Positions 24,589 through 32,033 of a stretch of 33,017 nucleotides of DNA are shown piece after piece. The stretch is from Bacteroidota bacterium (GTDB lineage Bacteria; Bacteroidota; Bacteroidia; Chitinophagales; Chitinophagaceae). The number at the start of each line of letters is the position of its first letter. Position 1 is the first letter of the stretch. A program made the translations under genes and the position numbers. The DNA lies in contig JABDCE010000031.1 in the NCBI GenBank assembly GCA_013288285.1, positions 1-33,017 on the forward strand, written 5' to 3'. A model generated the notes under the pieces. That model did not search any database. It saw only the letters and a program-made list of their open reading frames with translations, and was not told the DNA's origin.

Positions 24589-24807
24589 GTGTTACGGCCG
24601 TTCTCTTTATGTTACAATAGAGCGATTCCTTTCAAAATGCTCCTGAAACATGAAGGCATCATTTACCCTCGGAACTCAATTACAGAGCGGATTCCAAGGG
24701 GGCGTACCTTATTCAAAACGGTGCTCACAATAGAAGAAGAAAATCAAGAACTTGCTGAACTCCGTGATTGGTTGTTGCATATATTAACAAATGGGCAGTT
24801 AAGATGA
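24589..24807 (+). pseudogene. Remnant of a type I restriction specificity subunit (hsdS) C-terminus
   Basis: An open frame of 72 codons from GTG 24589 ends with ENQELAELRDWLLHILTNGQ (about 24739-24798), then LR and a stop. This is the characteristic last helix of HsdS proteins (usual form: EN/QNQxLxxLRDWLLPMLMNGQV). A full HsdS has about 400 residues with two target-recognition domains; only this tail is recognisable. The upstream 50 codons do not resemble an HsdS domain, so the frame was probably joined by deletion. No hsdM or hsdR is present. It marks a former restriction-modification locus next to the tRNA gene. Confidence 0.7.
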
Positions 24808-25147
24808 CTAACCTGTAAAATATATTATCATTTAGTATTCAGTTCAGAATCAATACTATACTATACTATCATTAGGAATTCAAATGAAAGTATCAAAAGC
24901 AAGAGAAATATTAGCTAAACATAGTAACCGATGAACCAATAAGTTATATTTGAACTCCGATGCTGGACGTCCTATTATGTTGTTAGTAAAGTCTCAAGAG
25001 TAATGGCACACCTTAATTCCGAGATTGATTATTATCAATGCTGGTGAAGGGGTTAGTGAAGATAAACGGAGAAAGAGTAGTAAAAATATATGATAGCGGC
25101 TGAGCCAGAATGGGGCATGAGAGAAATAAAAGACAAATTACAAATCC
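24808..25147 (+). other. Decayed non-coding stretch before the ATPase gene
   Basis: These 340 bases hold no intact gene. Short in-frame pieces look like broken coding sequence. From ATG 24884, MKVSKAREILAKHSNR meets TGA at 24932 and the frame then continues TNKLYLNSDAGRPIMLLVKS to a TAA. From 25038, MLVKGLVKINGERVVKIYDSG ends at a TGA, and from 25090 a 24-codon ORF runs into the ATPase start. None is recognisable. ACTAT is repeated about three times at 24854-24870. I see no clear promoter for the ATPase gene. Confidence 0.45.
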
Positions 25148-27883
25148 ATGAAAAAACTAGATAGTTGGCATAGTATATATCGTCACATTGCAGAGCTACT
25201 AAACGAGTTCTATTTGACATACCAGTCAAAGTCTTCTGCTGAGTTATACAAGAAATTAGCAAATTCAGATTTTGGTAATAGCAATTCTCGTTTATTCAAT
25301 TTTGATCTTTATGATTCTCATAAAGGATTAGATCCAATACAGGTTTTTTGTACGTTTAATTACTCTAGAATTTCTAATGAGAGCCGAGTGAAAAACCTTA
25401 GGCTTTTGCTATCCGCTTTAGAGTCAAAAGCTGAGATGAGTTTAGGTATTGATTTTACTGGTATTCCTGCTCCAATAATTACACGTGTTATTCAATTTAG
25501 AGGTGTCAATTTTCAGAATGAAATCTGGGTTGAGTTTAACAAGGTTTTCGAAAAGGGTGTAACAGGGATAAACCAAAAAACATTTAATTCTATTCGGACC
25601 TGGAAAGGTATTGATACACCATCTTTTACAATGTTTCTTTTTTGGGTCGATTCTGAGCAGTTCCTGCCATTAGACCAAAAAACTATAACGTTTCTTAAGT
25701 TATATGGCTTAATTCCCGCTCGCCCTAGTTCATATGACGAATACAAAACCTGCTTGCAGAAAATAAAAACGTTCGGTTATAAGTCAATCAATAGTGAAAG
25801 TGCAATAAGATTAATTGTTAGTGACGCTTACAATTTTTCGGATAAATCCTATCTAGGCCCAATCATTAGTGGCACTACCGCATCTATAATTGCTGAAGGT
25901 CGTACCGAAGAGGCTATATTAGAACAAATCCAACAGCAAGCAGCAAAAAACCGAAAAGAACTTTTCAAGAACTTTGAAATCATTGCGATTCGGCCGAAGC
26001 ACAAACAAGGAAATTCTACCAAAGGAGGTAAACAAAGACACTTAAAGAATCTGATTACTGGGCAGCTCTATCAATTTTACGCCTCTTATGTTTTTAGCGA
26101 TAATGATGATGCAACTATCGAATACAATAATGCCAAAGAGGTAGACATCTTCGGCATAAACGGGCTAAATGTTTCAATAAGTGCAATTGTTGGAAAGAAC
26201 GGGTCCGGTAAAAGCACCCTTATCGAATTATTTTACCTAATAGTAAATAAGATTGCGTATGTAAAAGAAATGAAAGCCGGATTAAAACTCATCAATGAAG
26301 AAGTATTTGCCGATCTTTTCTTTAAGTCTGATAAAGTATATAAAGTTTCAGTTGGTAATACGATTCAACTATTTGAATATAAGTTTGACGACGAGTTAAA
26401 GTTATATAAGCAAGTTACAAAAGACCATGAAAGCGAAAAGACGTTTCATGATTTCGATATCGAAAGCTTTTGTTATTCGCTTGTAATAAATTACTCACTC
26501 TACGGACTTAATGCTAAGATAATAGGAGATTGGATCAATCCGCTCTTTCATAAAAACGACAGCTATCAAGTTCCAATTGTGTTAAATCCTAAAAGAGACA
26601 ATGGGGTAGTAGACGTTAATATCGAAGATGGACTGGCAAAATCCAGATTGCTCTCAAATCTCTTGGAGCCAGACCTGATTGATTTTGATAAGAAAATAGT
26701 TCCAGAGTTGGTTCCAGGAGCTGTCCCCTGCAAACTTGAATTCATACTTGATGACGAAAAAATTAGAAGGAAGCGAAATATCTACGAAAAGTTCAATGAC
26801 AAGAAGATTTCTAAACGTGACATCAATAAGGTTATAAAATACTACGACCTGAAAATCTTAGACTCTGTTGAATTCGTTGATGAAGCTAAGGAATACATCT
26901 ACCTAAAAACGATTACAATAGCGCACAGCTATCCAAAGTTTAAACCATACAAAGCTGTTGCCAGTCGATTAGATGAAGAAGAAAAGCTGTCCAAATATGT
27001 AGGCTTACTCAAGATAGAAAGAAGCCACATCACCTTTAAACTCCGGCAAGCAATCAATTACTTACAATTTGGACTATATCAAACTGAGGGAGATAACTCA
27101 GTGTTGTCACTTTCAGCAAAAATAGAAAAACTTAAAATTGGCAACACTTCGGAGGAAGAAATAAGGACAATTGATCTGACACCGCCTTCGTTTCTTAAAA
27201 CCAATGTGGTTTTTCAGCATGGAGGCGATTTCAATTCGCTTAGTTCAGGTGAAAAGCAGCAAGTTTTTTCAATAAATACGATTGTATATCACTTGTATAA
27301 TATTAAATCAGTAATGGTTTATCAAGGTATTTACAAATACAACTGTGTTAACGTCATTTTTGATGAAGTAGAGTTGTATTTCCATCCCGATATGCAGCGC
27401 ACCTACGTTAATAACCTACTTAAACGCATAGGAACTCTTGGATTAAATGTAGACAACGACATAAACAATATTAATATTATATTCGTAACGCACTCTCCAT
27501 TTATTTTATCTGATATACCTAAGTCAAATGTATTGCGACTAGAGGTAAGTGAAGAAGGATTATCCAATCCCGGCGTTCCCGAAAAAAACACATTTGCAGC
27601 AAACGTACATGAATTGCTTGCTGATAGCTTTTTTCTCTCCTCCTCAATTGGTGAATTTGCCAAGAACAAAATAAATGAAATAATTGCCTTTTACATCAAA
27701 GTCAAGAATGCGAGAAATACCAAAGAACTTTTGTCACTCAAAAAAGAGTATGAAAATTTAAAAGAGTTATATACCAAAATACTTGATAACATAGGCGAAG
27801 ACGTTATTCAAGGCTTGATGAAAAATCACATTGAGTTTATAGACGAAAAGCTGACAGAAGTTCACACTAAAATTGCACTTTGA
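25148..27883 (+). CDS. ABC/SMC-type AAA ATPase with long N-terminal extension, Septu PtuA-like
   Basis: The product has 911 residues. The ATPase core has Walker A GKNGSGKST at 349-357, the ABC signature LSSGEKQ at 698-704, Walker B VIFDE with D739-E740 (followed by VELYFHP) and the switch His at 782 (FVTHSPFIL). This is the set of overcoming-lysogenization/RecF-like ATPases used in PtuA, GajA and similar defence proteins. No TOPRIM domain follows; the tail (about 845-911) is helical. Residues 1-340 are an unrecognised extension containing SFTMFLFWVDSEQFLPLDQK and a later EGRTEEAILEQIQQQ helix. The DNA is strikingly AT-rich (17 G/C in bases 26341-26400). It is one base from the HNH gene, so the two form an operon. 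Septu-like defence is inferred. Confidence 0.85.
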   Translation: MKKLDSWHSIYRHIAELLNEFYLTYQSKSSAELYKKLANSDFGNSNSRLFNFDLYDSHKGLDPIQVFCTFNYSRISNESRVKNLRLLLSALESKAEMSLGIDFTGIPAPIITRVIQFRGVNFQNEIWVEFNKVFEKGVTGINQKTFNSIRTWKGIDTPSFTMFLFWVDSEQFLPLDQKTITFLKLYGLIPARPSSYDEYKTCLQKIKTFGYKSINSESAIRLIVSDAYNFSDKSYLGPIISGTTASIIAEGRTEEAILEQIQQQAAKNRKELFKNFEIIAIRPKHKQGNSTKGGKQRHLKNLITGQLYQFYASYVFSDNDDATIEYNNAKEVDIFGINGLNVSISAIVGKNGSGKSTLIELFYLIVNKIAYVKEMKAGLKLINEEVFADLFFKSDKVYKVSVGNTIQLFEYKFDDELKLYKQVTKDHESEKTFHDFDIESFCYSLVINYSLYGLNAKIIGDWINPLFHKNDSYQVPIVLNPKRDNGVVDVNIEDGLAKSRLLSNLLEPDLIDFDKKIVPELVPGAVPCKLEFILDDEKIRRKRNIYEKFNDKKISKRDINKVIKYYDLKILDSVEFVDEAKEYIYLKTITIAHSYPKFKPYKAVASRLDEEEKLSKYVGLLKIERSHITFKLRQAINYLQFGLYQTEGDNSVLSLSAKIEKLKIGNTSEEEIRTIDLTPPSFLKTNVVFQHGGDFNSLSSGEKQQVFSINTIVYHLYNIKSVMVYQGIYKYNCVNVIFDEVELYFHPDMQRTYVNNLLKRIGTLGLNVDNDINNINIIFVTHSPFILSDIPKSNVLRLEVSEEGLSNPGVPEKNTFAANVHELLADSFFLSSSIGEFAKNKINEIIAFYIKVKNARNTKELLSLKKEYENLKELYTKILDNIGEDVIQGLMKNHIEFIDEKLTEVHTKIAL

Positions 27884-27884
27884 G

Positions 27885-29015
27885 ATGAATAAAATAAACT
27901 ATCCTTCGATGCCCAAAGAAAAGGTAGACTTCGAAAATGAATACTACGACGCCCTTATCAAGACAAACGTTGCTAAAATTAATACTCATTTAAAAACGAT
28001 CCCTTACAAAGCAGCACCACTAAATTTTGAAACCTTGGTGAAGTTACCTTTACACGAATTAATATCGTTAATGCCAGCTATTGAGAAATATAGCGACAGC
28101 AAAAAAAGGTCTATAACAAAAAAAGGAAAAAAAGTAGTGGTTAACAAGTTTTTAGATTTATTTAACTATGAGGGAAATCAACAAAATATAGCAGGTTTTT
28201 TCATGGCTAAAACCGAGTTTAGAAGTTGCTGCTATTGTTCAATCGACTACATTAATGCTTTTGCTGATTTTCCGGACTATAAAGATGAGTTAGTATTTGT
28301 TGATACGGCTTCATCTAGTGAACTAGAGTTAATAGAAGGGATAGACAAGTCAATTGCAAAAAGTATAATAGCAGGAAGACGAAAAAAGGGTTATTCTGAT
28401 ATCAGTAAAATTCCGGCATCCAAAAAAATACAAGACAATATTAAAAAATCTATATATGAAGACTCCCATAATCATTTCACTTTAGATCATTTAATACCAC
28501 AAAATGCCGGAAAATTCTATTCGCTATGCTTATATAATCTCGTTCCATCTTGCTATGCCTGTAATTCAAAATTCAAAAAGAAGATAGAGTTCAAAATTGA
28601 TTCAGATTTGATTTACGTTAGTCCAACGACCGATAGTTATTCAGTTCGGGAGAATTTTGAATTTCAAATATTTTATTCGGTTAGTTTGGATAAGATTAAA
28701 AATGTCGCTGATTTTCGATTAACGAAAAAAATAACAAAGCACCACGGTCAAATGGAGAACTATTTAAGAATGTTCAAGATAATGGGCAGATACACTTATC
28801 ATAAAGATCAGATTCTAAAACTAATTGAAAATAAAGTCAACTATTCTGATTCTAAAATAAAAGAGCTTTCATCAGATACGGGTATCTCTCAAAGAGAATT
28901 AAGGAAGATGATTTTTGGAGAGGATTTATATAACTCAGAATTTGATCAACATCCTTTTGTTAAGTTCCGTCGGGATATTGCAAAGAACAACATAAACATT
29001 AAAGGCATTTTGTAA
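27885..29015 (+). CDS. HNH endonuclease with helix-hairpin-helix inserted in the HNH fold, PtuB-like
   Basis: Start ATG 27885 is one base after the ATPase stop; the product has 376 residues. Zinc-knuckle cysteines C115/C118 (SCCYCS) and C223/C226 (PSCYACNSKFKKK) frame the catalytic segment HFTLDHLIPQ (D201-H202) and N218, the beta-beta-alpha-metal HNH site. Between the first knuckle and D201 there are about 80 residues instead of the usual few tens. Residues 147-176 (ELIEGIDKSIAKSIIAG, then RRKKGYSDISKI) match a ComEA-type helix-hairpin-helix that grips DNA without sequence specificity. The C-terminal part (about 285-370) is helical. As partner of the ATPase it probably cuts DNA when released or activated. 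AT-rich like its partner. Confidence 0.85.
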   Translation: MNKINYPSMPKEKVDFENEYYDALIKTNVAKINTHLKTIPYKAAPLNFETLVKLPLHELISLMPAIEKYSDSKKRSITKKGKKVVVNKFLDLFNYEGNQQNIAGFFMAKTEFRSCCYCSIDYINAFADFPDYKDELVFVDTASSSELELIEGIDKSIAKSIIAGRRKKGYSDISKIPASKKIQDNIKKSIYEDSHNHFTLDHLIPQNAGKFYSLCLYNLVPSCYACNSKFKKKIEFKIDSDLIYVSPTTDSYSVRENFEFQIFYSVSLDKIKNVADFRLTKKITKHHGQMENYLRMFKIMGRYTYHKDQILKLIENKVNYSDSKIKELSSDTGISQRELRKMIFGEDLYNSEFDQHPFVKFRRDIAKNNINIKGIL

Positions 29016-29071
29016 TGGACGAAAATACACTCATATTCGTCCTACTAGTTCTCATCGGAGTTTGTATCTAG
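29015..29071 (+). CDS. 18-residue hydrophobic micropeptide overlapping the HNH gene
   Basis: The ATG at 29015 overlaps the HNH stop (TAATG), the classic coupling arrangement. It encodes MDENTLIFVLLVLIGVCI: an acidic start followed by about 13 hydrophobic residues, enough for most of one membrane helix. The frame stops at TAG 29069; beyond it the same frame continues LYWIYLTKYSSLF before another stop. It may therefore be a truncated single-TM gene of about 32 codons. It abuts the end of the convergent two-TM gene. Expression is inferred only from position. Confidence 0.35.
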   Translation: MDENTLIFVLLVLIGVCI

Positions 29072-29374
29072 TTATACTGGATATATCTGACGAAGTATAG
29101 CTCGTTGTTTTAACTCATGAACATTTTGGACGTTTGAAAAAGCACCAATCCGCCAGCGTGGTAACATAAAGAAGTAATAGGAAAGGGACAGAGTTATCTG
29201 GAATAGTACAATTAATAGAGTGCAAACTATATTCACCCAGATTATATCACCGGCTATCGGGTATAGGAAAACACAAACAAATAACGCACCTGTCCCAAAA
29301 AAAACAAGCAATGGAGTCCATAAGAATAACCATCTGCCTTTTCTTATAGCTGCATCAATTGTGATTGTTTGCAC
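29072..29374 (-). CDS. Two-TM membrane protein of unknown function
   Basis: The 100-aa product starts at GTG 29374 (MQTITIDAAIRKGRW) and has two hydrophobic helices (about 15-38 and 45-68) with a short loop. A basic, soluble C-terminal tail follows (LPRWRIGAFSNVQNVHELKQ). It is downstream of the SLOG-TM gene on the same strand with an 83-base gap, so it may belong to the same transcript. No family recognised. In this context a membrane component or accessory of the SLOG effector is possible, but a host gene is equally likely. Confidence 0.55.
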   Translation of the reverse strand: MQTITIDAAIRKGRWLFLWTPLLVFFGTGALFVCVFLYPIAGDIIWVNIVCTLLIVLFQITLSLSYYFFMLPRWRIGAFSNVQNVHELKQRAILRQIYPV

Positions 29375-29457
29375 CTTGAAATAGATTTATTACCAATATA
29401 TGTGAGCCGCAACTATTTACCTAAAGGAAAGGCCTGAAATTATCTCTGTATAACACC

Positions 29458-30999
29458 CTACGTTGGCACCTCATTCTTATCGTGCATATACTTTTCCCAG
29501 TCCAGGTTTTCTACCAGCATATCCCGGTTTATGGAGTTGAGGAAGTCTTCAAGTTCTGCTTCCGTACGAATGCGTTTTAGTTTCTGCGCCTTACCGCTGA
29601 AGTAGGCCGACATGGCTGCCGACAGCGTAATGATCTTCTCCCACTCATATAGGTACTTCAGGGCTTCGCAGGCGGCAATGGTGGGCGGTATGAACAGCGA
29701 TACAAACAGGGTAGCCTCTTCAAATGCATGTGTGTCGAAAAAAGACGGCCAGAACGACGACAAATGAACCCCCAGGTGATGAAAAAACTCATTGGCATCT
29801 TTTACATAGTGCAGCATAATGCCCAGGGCCACCATCAGGAATAGAAGTGTCCGTATCTTCTTATATAGGTTATTCCTTTTCTTGAATTTTACTTCCTTGC
29901 GCTCGTGGTAGTGCTGCTGATTCAGTATCAGCTCCTTTTCCAGGTGTTCTTTCTTCTGTTCAAACGGCCAGTACGAGAAAGCGCTCAGGTTGATGAGCTT
30001 TATGGTATTGTCCAGTATCACGAACTCCGGTTTTGCTTTCAGCGAGAAGTAGATGGGGCTTACTGTTGTCTCGTATATGCGGTAGCCCAGCTCACAGAAG
30101 AAACGCTTTATTCGCAACCGTTCGCTGATGATCCGGTAGTGCACATATTTGCGGTGCAGGGCCTTTGAATTGCCAAATATCACCAGCGAGATGATGAACA
30201 TTAAGCAGAGGAACTCTACGGTAGCCAATATAAAGTTGAAAGGCAGTTCCGGCTTTAGCGTAGTGTTCAGCGAGAAGGCAAGTACTTCTATCAGGCCGGC
30301 CACAAACCCTATCGTCCATAGCTTGCGGTATTTGTTGTTGTATACCACAGCGTCATCATCAAACTCGTCCTGTTTCCTGATGATGAAAGATGCCAGGTGG
30401 TTGGTCTCTGGCGGGTAGACAACACCCTCTGCCTTGTAGCTTTCTTTATGGTCGTGGTGCAGGTAGTTGATGCGGGGATGCTCTTCTTCCGGGTTGATGA
30501 GCAGCAGGTTCTTTTTGTTTTTCATGGCATAGGTCACCGTGTCTTCGGTGCCGCCCTTGCCCTTCCCGTTCTTTTCGTTCCATATCGCTATCAGGTAGTC
30601 GGTGCTGTTCACCATTTCCACACCCAGCGCCAGGAACAGATCATTCGCTTCCTTTCCGTTAAGGGTATTCAGTTCGCGTCTATGCTCCTTGAGTACCTGG
30701 TTATATATCACCTCAAATTCACGTCGTTCCTTGTCCGATGAGAATCCCTCCAGGTATTTGCTACGTTCAAAAGGGAGCACTATTTCCAGCGGTATGCCCA
30801 CCTCTATGGCTACGCGTGCAAAAATGGTATCTGCCCCCTCTGCCAGTGGACTGATGGCTTTGAATTTTGTATCGGCATCCTGCTCCCGCTCTATGAATAT
30901 GATGTTCTCCAGCGCCCTTTTTATCACAGGTTTTATCTGTTCCGCCTGCTTTGGGCTGAGCATCCGGTGGCCTGTTATACCTATGGTTATTGTGTTCAT
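29458..30999 (-). CDS. SLOG-like sensor domain fused to transmembrane segments (putative membrane immune effector)
   Basis: The 513-aa product has an N-terminal Rossmann-like domain. It has GITGHR at 7-12, ISPLAEGADTIFARVAIEVG at 49-68, LPFERSKYLEGF at 75-86 and DYLIAIWNEKNGKGKGGTED at 134-153. These follow the SLOG superfamily pattern (LOG/DprA-related ligand-binding domains). TM pairs follow at about 227-245 and 253-276, and again at 383-399 and 427-446, with cytosolic helical parts between (290-380) and after. SLOG domains fused or linked to 2TM SLATT-type modules are predicted to sense nucleotide-derived signals and open membrane pores in anti-phage immunity (published computational prediction). 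Base composition is host-like (34 G/C in 29641-29700), unlike the ATPase/HNH pair. Confidence 0.7.
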   Translation of the reverse strand: MNTITIGITGHRMLSPKQAEQIKPVIKRALENIIFIEREQDADTKFKAISPLAEGADTIFARVAIEVGIPLEIVLPFERSKYLEGFSSDKERREFEVIYNQVLKEHRRELNTLNGKEANDLFLALGVEMVNSTDYLIAIWNEKNGKGKGGTEDTVTYAMKNKKNLLLINPEEEHPRINYLHHDHKESYKAEGVVYPPETNHLASFIIRKQDEFDDDAVVYNNKYRKLWTIGFVAGLIEVLAFSLNTTLKPELPFNFILATVEFLCLMFIISLVIFGNSKALHRKYVHYRIISERLRIKRFFCELGYRIYETTVSPIYFSLKAKPEFVILDNTIKLINLSAFSYWPFEQKKEHLEKELILNQQHYHERKEVKFKKRNNLYKKIRTLLFLMVALGIMLHYVKDANEFFHHLGVHLSSFWPSFFDTHAFEEATLFVSLFIPPTIAACEALKYLYEWEKIITLSAAMSAYFSGKAQKLKRIRTEAELEDFLNSINRDMLVENLDWEKYMHDKNEVPT

Positions 31000-31135
31000 T
31001 GGTGATGATTATCCCTAAAAAGTGTTCAAAATAATATAACTCTGGCAAAGCTTATGATTGTTCGAAATTTTATTGTTATTTTGACCTGTCAAATATACAC
31101 GCTGTGTTATTTATTATAAATGAGAATACGTAAGG

Positions 31136-32029
31136 ATGTTTAGGGATATAATAGAACATACGCCATATATTAACCTGCATGGCATCGACCGGCCTGATAT
31201 CTTCATTAAATTAGAATGTGATCAGTTTAGCAACTCCTTTAAAAGCAGGGGTATAGTTAGTTTTTTAAGTGGGGTTGAAACGGTGAATGGCCTGGTTACA
31301 TACACTACCGGCAATCATGGTATTGCGCTTGCCGCCATTGCAAAGGCGCTGGGTGTAAAAGCAATCATTGTAAGTTCCGACAAATTATCGGCCTACAAAC
31401 GTACTGTTATAGAAGGCTATGGCGCCACCATCCACCCGCTGAAAATACACGGTGTGGACATGGCAACACAATACGCAAAAGACCTTGCCGAAAAAATGAA
31501 CTACACATTTGTTCCCCTCTTCGACAATGCGTCACTGCTCGATGGGTATAGCCAGATCACCAATGAGATATTTGAAGATTTTCCCGGCCAGCAGCTTGCT
31601 TTATTCTTTCCTATAGGTAGCGGTTCACTGTTGTTGGCCAATGCAAGGCGCGCAAAAGAAATTGACCCTGCCAACATCGTTTACGGAGTAGAACCACATA
31701 TCTTCCAGCGCCTTGGGGCTACACGCCAGCAAGATAAAGTATCACAAAGTATTGCCGACAGCTTATCTATTGACAAGATACCGCACAGCAATTTAGAGTT
31801 GCTGCAATATGCCGATGAGATAATCCCCATTGAAGAGGATGCCATGATCGAATCCACTAAGTTGATACACGACCAGTACGGCTTGATTACCGAACCAAGC
31901 GGAGCCATAACGCTGGCTGCCGCACTCACTAAGCCATACAGCGACATCAAAAAAATTGCCGTCATCACCGGTAAAAATATATCGAAGGAGCATTTCGAAT
32001 TAATTACGTCGGCGGTAAAAGAAAAATAG
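31136..32029 (+). CDS. PLP-dependent threonine/serine dehydratase-like enzyme
   Basis: The 297-aa product has fold type II PLP features. Schiff-base Lys36 is in SFKSRG, the substrate loop is TTGNHG at 57-62, and a phosphate-binding Gly/Ser loop is in FPIGSGSLLLANA. The family converts Thr or Ser to the 2-oxo acid and ammonia, or racemises Ser. There is no C-terminal ACT domain, so it is the biodegradative/short type. The last strand reads VITGKNISKEHF where SGGN is usual; this segment contacts the PLP pyridine ring, so the substrate may differ. ATG 31136 fits the family start. It is followed after four bases by a GNAT gene, suggesting a linked amino-acid or amine reaction (inference). Confidence 0.82.
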   Translation: MFRDIIEHTPYINLHGIDRPDIFIKLECDQFSNSFKSRGIVSFLSGVETVNGLVTYTTGNHGIALAAIAKALGVKAIIVSSDKLSAYKRTVIEGYGATIHPLKIHGVDMATQYAKDLAEKMNYTFVPLFDNASLLDGYSQITNEIFEDFPGQQLALFFPIGSGSLLLANARRAKEIDPANIVYGVEPHIFQRLGATRQQDKVSQSIADSLSIDKIPHSNLELLQYADEIIPIEEDAMIESTKLIHDQYGLITEPSGAITLAAALTKPYSDIKKIAVITGKNISKEHFELITSAVKEK

Positions 32030-32033
32030 AGCG

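Noticed and set aside
24854-24870. ACTAT tandem repeat as a CRISPR or phase-variation tract
   Set aside because: Only about three copies of a 5-bp unit; no spacers, no associated gene frame that would switch.
25148-29015. Gabija (GajAB) or PARIS as identity of the ATPase system
   Set aside because: The ATPase has no TOPRIM region after the ABC core, and the partner is an HNH nuclease rather than a UvrD helicase or TOPRIM protein.
24440-31000. Integrated element with tRNA-derived att sites
   Set aside because: I looked for a second copy of the tRNA 3' end (around TTTGAATCCTGACGCGG) downstream and saw none, and there is no integrase gene.
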